64,000 bases of DNA from Megalopta genalis (lineage: Eukaryota > Arthropoda > Insecta > Hymenoptera > Halictidae), in assembly GCF_051020955.1 (NCBI RefSeq), contig NC_135014.1:682001-746000 (forward strand), written 5' to 3'. The number at the start of each line of letters is the position of its first letter. Positions within the stretch are counted from its first letter, which is position 1. This document shows positions 10,901 to 21,043 of this stretch, one piece after another. Position numbers and translations under genes: made by a program. Under the pieces are notes generated by a model that did no database searches, was not told where the DNA came from, and was given only the letters and a program-made list of their open reading frames with translations.

Positions 10901-13900
10901 GGATTCCTGTGGTCATTCGAAGCAACTTTTTCCTTAGCGAGAATGCGATCCGCGGCTTCGTTCACGAGTTATTAGCGAAAAACAGTGACCAATGCGAGGC
11001 GAGCTCGGCTGACGCGAAGCGGCCGAGCCAATGAGCGCGCGAAGCACAATTCCGCCGTTTGGCGGCTCGGCCAGCGACGCGCCAGCCGAGCTCGCCGCTC
11101 ATTGGTCAACATTGGTTTTCGTTGATAATTCGTAAGCAAAACCGCGAATCGCATTTTCGCTAAGGAAAAAGTTGCTTCGAATGACCTCAGGAATCACTTC
11201 ATTCCGGCTGTTAGAACTGAAGGTATCGAAGATCGCTGCTTCAACGACGAACAACACGCTGTCCGATTCCGTGGAATTTCTTTCATCGTCGAAACCAACC
11301 TGTGGATCCGGATGGAAGGATCGATGCTTAACGAGCCACGACTTATTCATGTTCCAGGAATACACGACGAGACCTGGCCCGCCTAAATCGGCCAAGTAAG
11401 CGTAGCTATCCTCGCAGTCGTAATCTTCCACCGCGATATTAGCGAACAACGAGTCCGGCGTTCTTTGATCATCGGGCACGACGAATTTCCGCAGCATCTG
11501 ATCGTTTGTTAGATCGTAGACTATCAACGCCGGCGGGGCCTGTTGCTCCGGACTGTCCAGAATGTCGGTGAACCCTGTGTCGAGGATCCATAACCTGTCG
11601 CATCGATCTGCCCGGATCCGGAACGTCGAGATGATCTCCGGCACGTTCCCGGCTTTGTACTGGTGCGCCTCCCACGACGGATACGGAATTAATCCTGGCG
11701 ATTCTCGCGTGTCTGAAGCAACGATGTTAACCAAACAGATCAGCATTTCATTAGAAATATGCGAGAAGTACGAAAGTAACCGATCGTGAAGCAGATTCGT
11801 TCGTACCGAGTTGCGACAAAAAAGGATACACGCTTTAAGCGAAACAGGAAATCGTGTAAAACGGAGGTGTAAAACGACATCTATCGTGAAGAAATGGTAA
11901 TGTTTAAAGCGTCGAACTTCTCGAAGCACGTTGTTAAACAATAGAGATATTCGAGTTAGCGATACAAATTTTAAAGAGAATTTATTTTTATAACCTTTCA
12001 ACGGAACTCTACCGCATTCGTCGATTTCAGATAAAGCAGACAACGAGGGCGACGAAGCGTGAAGCGATTAATCTTTTAGGCACGACGCGCCACTATAGTG
12101 GCTTCCGCGGATGTCATCTTTCAGAACGATACGCCACTATAGTGGGTCTCGCGGATGTCATCTCTCTGGACGACGCGCCACTATAGTGGCTTGCTCTAGT
12201 AGCTCACTTGCTCATCGTTTGAATCAAATAATCGTCTTCATACGGAAATGGCGGGTTCCTCGGATCAGTCGAAGCAACTTCTTCCTTTACAAAAATGTTC
12301 TCCGAGGCACCGTTAACGAGTTATTAACGAAAAACAGTGACCAATAAGAATCGAGTACGGCTGACGCGAGGCGGCCCAGCCAACCCAGCGCATGAAGCTC
12401 AGTTCCGCTCATTGGCTCGGTCGCCTCGCGCCAGCCGAGCTCGCCACTCATTGGTCATTGTTTTTCGTTGAAATTTTCGTAAAGGAAAAAGTTGCTTCGA
12501 ATGACCCGAGGAACCCGCCACTTTCGAATTGCGAGACATTTTCGGGACACCCTGTATATTTGTTCACATTTTCAGTCGCTATTTCTATCGAGAAGCCATT
12601 GGGCTTCTTCCGCGAAATTCTACCATAATTTCTTTTTCTTAGTACTCTTCTAATGGCCGATTCACTTGCCGTTTTATAATATTCCTCCATTAATAATAAA
12701 TAATCTTTTAAGAAAACGTTCAATCATCATATAATATTATAATATATTACAATATTATAATATAATATTGTAATATAATATTATATATTATAGTATTATA
12801 ATATAATATTATATATTACAGTATTATAATATAATATTATATATTACAATATTATAATATAATATTATATATTATAGTCTGTATATATATATAGCCTGAG
12901 GAACCCGCCACTTTCGGTTTGCGAGACATTTTTGGAACACCCTGTATATACAGACAGAATATACAGTATCAGACTCTGTACAGTACATATCAGACCCTGC
13001 CGCGTCCAGAGAAATAGCCTCGCGCAGAATTCAGCCGTACCTAAAAGGTTAACCACGTTCGAGGAATTGTGCTCGCTCGTGTTCGTTTATTTCCTGCTTC
13101 GGCCGTCAGACGGTTTCGTTATTCGCGACCTTACGCCGATGCCATGACAAAATTCAACGTTTCACACGCGACGTCCCAGGCGACCTGTGCACCAATTGTG
13201 TCGGGCTCGGATAGAAACCGTGACTCGCGCTATTTACAGTTCCGCGTCCGACCAGATTTTCCACTTTCGATCGGTCCCGCGACTTTCGAATGTATCCGAA
13301 CGCGCCGATTATTATCGATTAATTATATAACTGAACTTGAGGAAATTCTGTCGGACTTCTCGCCACGAACTTTACGAGGGTTGATCGATCCCCGTCGTTC
13401 GAACCGGGAAACACGTGCAACCCGGAGCCGTTTCCCAGCGGTCGTATCTCGCGCGCGATCCGATGGACAAAAGAACCGGGCTCGCTAATCCTGGAAAACA
13501 ATTGTCAGATCTCTCCGCGCCGAGAAGAATAACTTGTTAAATTGCACGGTCAATTAGGGCGAAGCGTTGGCATTTTTCAGTTGGACAGTTAAATAAGACA
13601 ACAATAGGATAGAATAAGGACAACGATCAGATACAGTTTCGAACGGTTCTGAAAAGAAGAATGGAGTCGAGTAAGAAAGACTGCGAAATTAGCGACAGCC
13701 TGAGACAATCTGAAGTCCTTCGTTAGACGTCGTGCCGCGACAACGATGATTTATTACAGGTAACGAAATCAATTTTCGCCTGTTTTCCCGTCGCGAACAT
13801 TTTTAAATATGCTCCCGTACGATCGATCGTTAAATAAATCCCATTATTTATTCCCTTAGAAAGAGATCTTGAACATTCATAACCTCCTCGTGAGCCTTTC

Positions 13901-14467
13901 GTAGCCTCATAACCTCTACAACTCGAACAACCTTGCGGCTAGTTTTCGTAATTGTTGACAATCGGTGACTATAATAATTGTGTTAGAAATGTATAAATAT
14001 AATAAAATCCCGCAGTCCACTGGTCGACGATGGAGAGAAACTATGCCTTTATGTAACATTTGAAACTGGTCGCGAGCGGCGTTATTACACGCTTGAAAAT
14101 TCACTTTTCGATGCAACATTACCTCTCGGATAACCGGGCGCGATCGAGCCGCGATCAACGCGGTTTCGAAAACAAGTAGAAATCTCTTTCTTCTCGAAAC
14201 AAACGTGTCGCTTCTTCGTTTTCTCCGATCGCCCGGACGCCGGAAAGCCGCGCATCGAATTACCTTTTTATCGACGGCTTCATAACGTTCGCGCGGTTAA
14301 CACTAGATTGCCCAAGGATGTCATTTTTTTTACTGCTTTTTAATTTCAATTAGAAAAAAAAATTACGTATATAATGATACAATTTCTTAGAATTTTGTGA
14401 CTTTTTGCACAACATATAAATGCGTTTATTAATAATTGTAGTTACCTCCCCCCCCCCCTTCATTTCC

Positions 14468-14510
<43 letters not shown>

Positions 14511-16757
14511 TATACTTATATTGCCCAAAAGCAGTCGTTTTGACTGCTTGGACAATTTAAAATGATCAAATGACTCTTATTATTGAATTGAGTAAATTTC
14601 TTATATGACCAGTTGGGCTCTGTATTGAAATAACGTTTTCCATTTTTTTCGATTACCGTTACATGGTAACATACAAGTACATGATAAATTGTCGATTTGG
14701 GCATATACTAGATAAGTTGCAGTTGCTCAATAAGCTAAAGTAGTACTTGTTATTCGTATCTTAAATTTGTTGTTATTGTTAATATTTAGTAATAACCTGT
14801 TATACAACTGTAAATAATATAAAAAAATGTTAAAAATTAATTTTAAACAAATTTCTTTACACATTAGTTATCCTTTTACAATGCAGTCATTTCGACTGCT
14901 TTTGGGCAATATAGGTATATACTAAGTTTCAGTCTTTCTAGTGTTTAAGCATCGGCGTCCAATGACGGACACTGACGCATTCGACAAATCAAAAAGAAGA
15001 CAGTGTCCCGGAGTCGCTCGGATAGAGACTTCGTTCGCTGGCGCGCCAGTGAAGCACGTATCGTTACAAGCGCATGTGAAAGTTGGCCTAATAACGTCGC
15101 GTTTAGTCCTGCTTCCGTCGAGAAAATGTCGTCGCCAGTTTTCCCAAGTTTCTTGAAACTTGGCCAAAGCTGTACAAGGATGTACACCGCGTCGTTTGTC
15201 GACTTTCTTAAACGATATTAGCCTGCGACTAAACCAGGGACGAGCGTCCGACCGTTATCGTTGATCGAACAGTTTCGTTTCTCCGCGAAGACTCGTAAAC
15301 TTTGTGGGTTAGGAACTTCATGCATCGGAAACTTCATGTATATATAACTTTATATATATATAAATATATACATATGATATATAATATTTATATAATATAT
15401 TATTATATATAATATTAATATTATTATTAATAATAAATAATATTAATATTTAATATTTACATAATATATAATTATATTTATATAATATATATAATTATAT
15501 ATATTATTTATATATATAACTTTATATATATATATGAATTTTCTCCATGAATTTCGAGAAACAAGAATTGGCCAAAAATCCGTATCTCCTCTCTCATTCG
15601 ATCCTTCTCATGTTTCTCCTACGGTGGAACCTCGATTATCCGAACCCTTCATATCCAAATTCTTTATTTTCAAACGCGTCGTACATGTAAACAGATCGCG
15701 ACCCAAGCCGATATACAGGGTGTCCCAAAAGTCGCTCGGAATCGGGAAACGAGGGGTTCTATCTACCGAGCCGGTCGAAACAATTGATTTTACATTTTGT
15801 ATATTAACATTGCCGAGATTATAACGACCAAACGATCGAATAATTTTCTCAATATACAGAGTGTCTCAAAAATGTCTCGTAATCCGGAGATGGAGGGTCC
15901 CTGAGATCATTTGAAGCAACTTTCTCCTTAGCGAAAATGCAAACCGCGGCTTCGTTTGCGAGTTATCGTCGAAAATCAGTGACCAATGGGAGGCGAGCTC
16001 GCTTGGCGCTAGGCGGCCGAGTCAATGAGTGGAGCCGGGCTTCGCGCGCTCGTTGGCTCGGCCGGCTCGCGTCAGCAGAGCTCGCTTCTTATTGGTCGGC
16101 GTTTTTCATTAATAACTCGTAAACGAAGCCGTGGTTTGCATTTTCGCTAAGGAAAAAGTTACTTCGAATAACCTAAGGAATCCATCATTTCCAGATTACG
16201 AGACATTTTTGGGACATCCTGTATAATATAATAACATTTGGCATTTTTAACGCTCGGCAGGTTTAGCGTTGGTAACAGGTGGACAAAGCGGAGGATCGCA
16301 TTCGCGCCAAGGTATGCTCGAGAAGCGCAGCCAACTGGTTAAAAGCTGAAGGACAATTGGGGAGAATTCGCTGCGGTTAGGGGAGCACGGTTGAAAATCT
16401 GCCGGCCAGAACCCGATGGAAGGTGCTCGCGAAAAGGAAAAAAATTGCCGTAACTCCGGACAAGAACAGGTACTTACCGTTAGCGTAGAAATAATTCAAA
16501 CTCGAGGCAACGCCGCGTCTCCATCTTGGTACCGTAACGAAGATCCTGTCTTTCGTGACCTCGAGACCAAGCGGAAGATTGTCTTCCTGTTTGTACCACG
16601 GGAACAGCTGTCTGGTCTCGTTATTCGGCCACTCGTAATCCAGTTGTTTCCACTGATAAGCCACCCGTAGACTTCCAGCCGCGCTGCCGATGCTCCAGAA
16701 ACAACATTGGAGCAGCACGTTCGAAGCGACGAGCAACCATACGCTGCGCGTTCCCAT
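7069..16757 (-). CDS. Yellow / major royal jelly protein family member, five exons
   Basis: Secreted insect protein of the yellow/MRJP family (six-bladed propeller, MRJP domain). Members act in cuticle pigmentation, sclerotisation, egg-shell formation or behaviour; the substrate of this one is unknown. Coding exons on the minus strand: 16478-16757, 11300-11712, 8329-8506, 7644-7855 and 7069-7365. All phases fit, giving 1,380 nt and 459 aa. The start was chosen at 16,757 because a splice acceptor (TTTACAG) lies just upstream at 16,804-16,806 and the ATG opens a signal peptide (MGTRSVWLLVASNVLLQCC, then cleavage near residue 28). Family motifs: LPLGLEV and VTVPRWRRG (exon 1), DRCDRLWILDTG (residues 129-140), FANIAVEDYDCEDSYAYLAD, FQWSDGLFGMALAP, NGQSSVSFLDQDTGVLFYAL, IDRDGQIWVLSDRLP (362-376) and NFRI. 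The exon 2 donor (CAG/GTTGGT) is weak. The C-terminus is a hydrophobic tail (about 441-459). I cannot assign the orthologue letter. Confidence 0.93.
7895..7993. repeat. (TA)n microsatellite in yellow intron 3
   Basis: An AT-only stretch ending in a long uninterrupted TA run lies in the 473-bp intron between exons 3 and 4. Confidence 0.9.
8572..8875. repeat. Two hairpin-like repeat copies in yellow intron 2
   Basis: The block at about 8,572-8,735 begins CAAAGTAACTCTTACATTCT, and its internal ATATCTAAACGAAAACTTAA is mirrored by TTAAGTTTTTCGTTCAAATAT. A second half-copy follows at about 8,770-8,875. A third related element lies at 30,464-30,606. This looks like a small foldback element family; no TSD could be fixed. 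Confidence 0.55.
9121..10284. mobile_element. 1.16-kb terminal-inverted-repeat element with a 100-codon ORF
   Basis: The first 35 bases (9,121-9,155, GAGCGGTTTATTTTGAAAGT and on) are the reverse complement of the last 35 (10,250-10,284) with two mismatches. The flanks read ATAT on both sides (9,117-9,120; 10,285-10,288), a possible 4-bp or nested TA duplication. The terminal motif AAAGTGGCATAAGTCACTTT is itself dyad-symmetric (AAAGTG...CACTTT). It recurs internally in direct orientation near 10,066 and, diverged, near 9,297. The element lies inside intron 2 of the yellow gene and carries the ORF at 9,500-9,802. The superfamily could not be named. Confidence 0.85.
9500..9802 (+). CDS. Hypothetical 100-aa protein carried by the TIR element
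   Basis: Uninterrupted 100-codon ORF from ATG 9,500 (GTGATGTGG context) to TAA 9,800-9,802, antisense to the host gene, followed by an AATAAA at 9,886-9,891. The protein is polar with a proline-rich start (MWRPPPDPPADGY), a basic patch (SPKRGRLGRY) and a C-terminal block KYKDMMDLHNYIPPIYHSYF. That block resembles, from memory only, the K..DL..L..IPP.YH.FY segments seen near the ends of uncharacterised transposon-linked insect proteins. There is no signal peptide, membrane segment or recognisable transposase DDE/D motif. It could be an accessory or DNA-binding product of the element, or the remnant of a longer transposase exon. Placement between subterminal repeats argues that it belongs to the element and not to the yellow gene. 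Confidence 0.5.
   Translation: MWRPPPDPPADGYKMFYKLTLDEKDEFLTLDLSPKRGRLGRYSQIEMDPLYAASRPVSSAKYKDMMDLHNYIPPIYHSYFKNFKQNTIFEDLITPIDGEN
10889..11206. mobile_element. MITE family 1, copy in yellow intron 2 (ends decayed)
   Basis: The family consensus is a palindrome-like element: a GCGGGTTCCT...TTCGAAGCAACTTTTTCC arm, then AGTGACCAATGAGAGGCGAG, a GC-rich centre and the same sequence inverted. Complete copies end in CAGGGTGTCCCAAAAATGTC with TA flanks. Here both arms are visible (TTCGAAGCAACTTTTTCCTTAGCG at 10,916 and its mirror near 11,158-11,183), but the outer ends have drifted. It lies about 100 bp from exon 2 of the yellow gene. Confidence 0.8.
12090..12189. repeat. 44-bp tandem units each with the palindrome CCACTATAGTGG
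   Basis: The perfect 12-bp palindrome CCACTATAGTGG occurs at 12,090-12,101, 12,134-12,145 and 12,178-12,189, 44 bp apart. The copies are separated by GCGGATGTCATCT-type sequence. This is in yellow intron 1. Confidence 0.9.
12244..12554. mobile_element. MITE family 1, 5'-truncated copy
   Basis: Begins within the left arm (GGAAATGGCGGGTTCCTCGG) and keeps the right end GAGACATTTTCGGGACACCCTG followed by TA. Yellow intron 1. Confidence 0.85.
12720..12944. repeat. AT array of about 30-bp units plus a MITE family 1 end
   Basis: Bases 12,720-12,890 are near-tandem units of TATTATAATATAATATTATA type. At 12,895-12,944 only the last about 50 bp of MITE family 1 remains (GAACCCGCCACTTTCGG to GGAACACCCTG, then TA). 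Confidence 0.8.
14301..14944. mobile_element. piggyBac-like 644-bp element with internal inverted repeats
   Basis: TTAA at 14,297-14,300 is followed by CACTAGATTGCCC, and TTAA at 14,945-14,948 is preceded by CTTTCTAGTGT. Read inward, the right end is ACACTAGAAAGACTG, resembling the known piggyBac terminus CCCTAGAAAGATA. Inside, ATATTGCCCAAAAGCAGTCG near 14,520 is inverted at 14,883-14,912. Each of those inner repeats holds a GCAGTC....GACTGC hairpin. A (TA)n run lies at 14,471-14,506. A 62-codon minus ORF between the inner repeats (14,516-14,704) resembles no transposase I know. Confidence 0.7.
15340..15535. repeat. AT-only low-complexity tract
   Basis: Irregular TATATA / AATATT repeats with no coding content, in yellow intron 1. 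A short MITE family 1-like terminus (ATACAGGGTGTCCCAAAAGT) follows at 15,714-15,740. Confidence 0.85.
15857..16221. mobile_element. MITE family 1, complete copy with TA duplication
   Basis: Left end CAGAGTGTCTCAAAAATGTC, right end GACATTTTTGGGACATCCTG, with TA on both sides (15,855-15,856; 16,222-16,223). Length is 365 bp with near-mirror arms and a GC-rich centre (GGCGAGCTCG / CAGAGCTCGC). TA duplication and short inverted ends suggest Tc1/mariner mobilisation. Yellow intron 1. Confidence 0.88.
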
Positions 16758-17184
16758 GTTCCGTCGCTTTGGCGAACCTTCTTTTACCGTCGACGCAAGC
16801 AACCTGTAAATTATTAGTTCTCCATGACCTCCGTGGAATCGTTCTCTTCGCGGTCAGCGTTTTCGCTCGAGTTTGCGTATAATTTTTCACCGTAAAATGC
16901 GCGATATTCATCTCGCATTTCAATTATCAACAAACGAAAAGTTCGCGTTTTATTTTAAACAATTTCACTCGCAACTCTGAGATAAATATATCCGATTAAT
17001 AATTTTGCAATCGCGTAGAACTTCGCCTCGCGTTGCCTCGAGTTATTATCCGAGGTATTATGCGATTTAGAAGCATGTGCTCTGTAAATTCGGTTTAACA
17101 ATTCGACAATTCGTCGAGAAAACGTTTTCGTTCAAAATTCGCCGAACTCCGCGATGCTAAAAATTGCGGAACAGGAATAAATTA

Positions 17185-17400
17185 CGGTAAATTCTCTCCA
17201 ATCGTCCCTCAGCTTGGAAACAGAAATGGACAATTTGGGAAGGGTAGATACGATTATTCGAGCCTCGCGGCTCGTTTTCTACAGCCGCCGATTGCCAACA
17301 ATTATAAAAATGAGCCGCGAGGCTCGAATAACCGTATCTCCTCTTCCCAAATTGTCCATTTTTCTGCACTATCTGAGCGTCAGTTAGGCAGACATTACTG
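17185..17400. mobile_element. MITE family 2, complete copy
   Basis: Ends read CGGTAAATTCTCTCC and GGCAGACATTACTG with TA outside on both sides. The interior is a long palindrome: TACGATTATTCGAGCCTCGC / GGCTCG...CGAGCC, then the complement back to TGTCCATTTTTCTGCA. Family consensus termini are CAGTAATGTCTCCCT with TA target duplication. Confidence 0.85.
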
Positions 17401-17670
17401 TATTCATCTCGCATTTTAACTATCAACAAACGAAACGTTCGCGTTTTATTTTGAACAATTTCACTCGCAACTCTGAGATAAATATATCTGATTGATAATT
17501 TTGCAATCGCGTAGAACTTCGCCTCGAGTTATTATCCGAAATATTATGCGATTTAGAAACGTATGCTCTGTAAATTCGGTTTAACAATTCGACAATTCGT
17601 CGAGAAAACGTTTTCGTTCAAAATTCAAGGAACTCCGCGATGTTAAAAATGGCGGCACAGGAACAAATTG

Positions 17671-17886
17671 CTGTAAATTCTCTCCGATTGTCGCTCAACG
17701 AGCGAACCGAAATGGACAATTCGGGGAGAGGTGACGCGATTGTTCGAGCCTCGCGGCTCGTTTTTACAGTCGCCGATCGTCAACAACTATAAAAAAAAAA
17801 CGAGTCGCGAGGCTCGAATAATCGTATCTCCTCTTCCTAAATCGTCCATTCTCCAACCTGAGCGTCGATTAGGGAGAATTTGCTGT
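17671..17886. mobile_element. MITE family 2, second duplicated copy
   Basis: This is the counterpart of 17,185-17,400 in the second unit of the tandem duplication, with GAGCCTCGCGGCTCG palindrome arms. The outer ends have diverged (CTGTAAATTC...GAATTTGCTG). Confidence 0.8.
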
Positions 17887-18128
17887 GTCTGAACGGTGCT
17901 GCGCGAATGCTCGCCGATGATGGTAGTTTTATAATTAGCCCGATGTGTTGTGTTGCGGGAACGCTTAAACTTCGTGCATGGAGCGCAATAGATTTACAAG
18001 AGTTTGATCACGGATAATAACTTATTGTAGTAGCTCGTTGAGAACATCTCGCGTACACTCATTGTGTCAACGCAACGTGTTATTAGGGATTGCGAAACGC
18101 TTTGCGAGTCGCGGCTACCTGGAAATTA

Positions 18129-18616
18129 CAGTAAATTCTCCCCGATTGTCCCTCGGTTTGGAAACGAAAATGGAAAAAACTTGGGTAGAGGGGGATGCGA
18201 TTATTCGAGCCTCGCGGCTCATTTTTATAATTTGTCCTCGTCCATCGCAAACGACATTGGGAGCCACTTTGGAATCTCGTTCTTTCTTCGATCGTTTTAA
18301 CAGAACGAAAAATAATATATCGACACCTTTCTATTCTTTTAAACGTTCTAATCGTTTCGAATCGCGGCTATCCGTTTCTATCGTAGTCTACTCAAAATCC
18401 GCTCTAATTTAAAATTTAATATTTTAAAATTTAAAATTTTGACTCTAGTCAAAATCCGCGGTCTACTAATTAAAATGATATATATTAAAGCTTGACAGTA
18501 TCTTTAAAATAGATCAGATATTCCGGTAAATTCTCTCCGATCGATGCTCAGATTCTACAAAAAAGAAACAAAAAATAGACGATTTGGCAAGAGGAGATAC
18601 GATTATTCGCTCGAAC
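18129..18616. mobile_element. Two half copies of MITE family 2
   Basis: 18,129-18,231 keeps the left half (CAGTAAATTCTCCCCGATTG to CGCGGCTCATTTTTATA). 18,524-18,616 keeps another left half (GGTAAATTCTCTCC to GAGATACGATTATTCG). Between them lies non-coding sequence. Confidence 0.7.
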
Positions 18617-19079
18617 AGTTAGGAAGAATTCACTGGAAACGTGCGTCTGCCTGCTAGAACTTTTTCGCCTTTGTCATTTTTTATCTCCTTTTATCTCCCG
18701 TTTATCATTTCTGTCTCTCGGAAGGATAAAAGCAATTTTTTCAGCAAGTTCCAGCAAACGCGAGAATGTCCCACGGGTCGTTCGGTGAACAACGAACGTC
18801 CGGGATCGTCTTCGACGTGGTCGAAACGTTGACGAGAGCCTTTCGAAAGGTTACAGCTGCGATGTGCAGTTGTGCGACTTCGTTAACATCGTTCATTAAC
18901 TTCGTTCCGTGCCTAACGAAGGAGGGTGACGCGCCTACCTGAATCGCAGCAACGCTGCGACCTTTCGCGGCTCAGAATTTTCGAATCCGTAGATCGTTTT
19001 TGAACGGAATACCGGCGAAAACGATACGATTATTATACGATTTTTTATGTGATTATTATACGATCATTATAATATGAAT

Positions 19080-19512
19080 ATTATAGTTACCGACAACCAT
19101 AAAATCGAGCCGCGAGACTCGATTAACGCTGGATTTACGGAAACCGACAAAATGGCGGGTCGCTAAGTTTTTGATTTACGATTATTCGTATCGTGAAGAT
19201 GCATATATAATATAATGATAATATAATAATAATATAATAATAATATAATAATAATATAATGATAATATAATAATAGTATAATGATAATATAATAATAGTA
19301 TAATGATAATATAATGATAATATAATCATAATATAATGATAATATAATCATAATATAATAATAATATAATCATAACATAATAATAATATAATCATAATAT
19401 AATAATAATAATAATAAATGTGCTCCGTAAATCTAGCGTTAATCGCGTCTCCTCTTCCAAAATTATCTATTTTTGCTTCCAAGCCGAGTTGACAATCGAA
19501 TTTACTGTATTT
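19080..19512. repeat. MITE family 2 remnant split by a TAATGATAATA array
   Basis: One half (GAGCCGCGAGACTCGATTAA near 19,110) and the other (GTTAATCGCGTCTCCTCTTC near 19,436) are separated by about 215 bp of TAATAATATAATGA units (about 19,200-19,415). The segment GATTAACGCTGGATTTACGG on the left is mirrored by CCGTAAATCTAGCGTTAATC on the right, so the microsatellite sits at the centre of the foldback. Confidence 0.7.
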
Positions 19513-19819
19513 GGTAAGTTTCGAGCCGAGTCGACAATTTGCCCTGAAAATTGTTGCGCTCATTCGCGAACAGGTGTAAAATAGGAGCACTATAGTTCTA
19601 CGAACATTGTTGCGGCAAGAGCCGGATTTAGGTCAACACTACCTCATTCACGCTCTAAGGAAGTGGCATTTAGTGATATCTAGATGTATTTACGGCAGAA
19701 AAAAATTCGTTGCTACAAGATAAGGGAACAACTAAAATCATCGCCTTGCAACCGTAATTGGGCGAAGATAAAGAAAGCGGTCGCCGGAAGCTTATAATAA
19801 ACGCGCGATATTATTTTCA

Positions 19820-19975
19820 TAAATATTAATAATTAATAATATTATAATATTATAATTAATAATTAATATTATATATATATATAATATTATAATTAATAAT
19901 TAATATTATATATATATATAATATTATAATTAATAATTAATATTATATTATATATTATAATATTAATAAATATTT
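19820..19975. repeat. AT tandem repeat
   Basis: Three near-identical units of TAATTAATAATTAATATTAT followed by a TATATA run, about 45-50 bp long. Confidence 0.8.
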
Positions 19976-20849
19976 AAAAAAAGCAAAACTTAACGACCAG
20001 TCATCCTCGATTCAACGTTAACGTCATTTTACCCGCGTTACGGAAATTCTAAGTATATAACATACATGTGTACGTATATGTACATACGAAGCAGAAACGA
20101 CACGTTTTGCATATCTGGAGATTGGATCTGACTTATGCGAACACAATGAGCAATCCAAAAACCTTGAGAGACATGAATAAACATCCAGTTAGTGGACGAC
20201 AAATAATAAGAGTGATCTAACGTTTCATTTATCTTCTGTTCCGTTTCAACGAAACGTTCTCCACAATTTCATGAAAATTACGTTTTCTGTATGGAAATCG
20301 TGAAAATATTTCTCGTTTAATTCGTAACTGATAAACAGCCCAGAGGCTTGTAAACGTTGTTTCATTGTTATTTCACTATTTTATAGCGCAATTCGTTATT
20401 TCATTTAGTTTTTAGCTAGTCGGCGTCGTTCATAATTCCGGTAAACCGCTTTTTTTCAAATGATTGAACAATTTCTTTTTATTAAAATTCTGGACGTTCG
20501 ACATCGATCTACCGTGCAACGGTGTCAAATCAGCGTGAACTGTTGCGATGTCGAAATCTCGACGATTACGTCTCGCGAAGTGCCGTGATTTTGTCGGAGC
20601 AGTGTGAACGCGGTTTAAAAAGTCGCCGCGAAAGATCAGGCGACTCAAAAATTGTCGAAGTCGATCATATCGCAGAAAACAGCACTCGAAGACGCACGAA
20701 GACGGATAAAAAAAAGTGCATCTGTTTCTTCGTTCGATCTACGAAAGCCATTTCTTTAAATTCGGATAAAAAAAAAGAGAAGAAATTAAGAGACAAGTGG
20801 TCTTTTCGTCGTTCCAAGTAATAATAATGATAATTTAATCTTATAATAT

Positions 20850-20950
20850 TAACCCTTTGCACTCGAGTGGTGACTCTGAGGCACCGCTCTAAAATTGTTA
20901 CATCACGTACCAAGATCATTTTTATCTTATCAAAGTTCAGATGTAAAAAA
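20850..20950. mobile_element. Solo piggyBac-like terminus
   Basis: TTAACCCTTTGCACTCGAGT at 20,850: a TTAA target followed by a CCC-starting terminus, the form expected of a piggyBac-superfamily end. No matching opposite end (ACTCGAGTGCAAAGGGTTAA) was found nearby, so the element is truncated and its right limit is arbitrary. Confidence 0.55.
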
Positions 20951-21043
20951 TTATTAGAAATCTAACTAAATATACACAAAATGCACTTTGTTGCATAAAA
21001 TGGAAATACCACAAGTCGGAAAAATTAATTTAGATTTACGGTT

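Larger units (their letters stand above)
16911..17886. repeat. Tandem duplication of about 497 bp, each copy with a palindromic MITE
   Basis: TCTCGCATTTTAACTATCAAC-type sequence begins at 16,911 and again at 17,408, and the two copies stay alignable for nearly 500 bp (for example GTCGAGAAAACGTTTTCGTT in both). Each copy ends in one MITE family 2 element (17,185-17,400 and 17,671-17,886). The duplication lies just upstream of the first coding exon of the yellow gene, in its presumed 5' intron. Confidence 0.85.

Noticed and set aside
16758..16802. Upstream in-frame ATG at 16,800-16,802 for the yellow gene
   Set aside because: It sits on the acceptor boundary (exon begins at 16,803), and its 15 extra residues are basic and would bury the signal peptide; the ATG at 16,757 is preferred.
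20430..20821. Overlapping ORFs on both strands near the solo piggyBac end
   Set aside because: No transposase signature (DDD/D or C-terminal Cys-rich finger) is visible; composition is basic low complexity.
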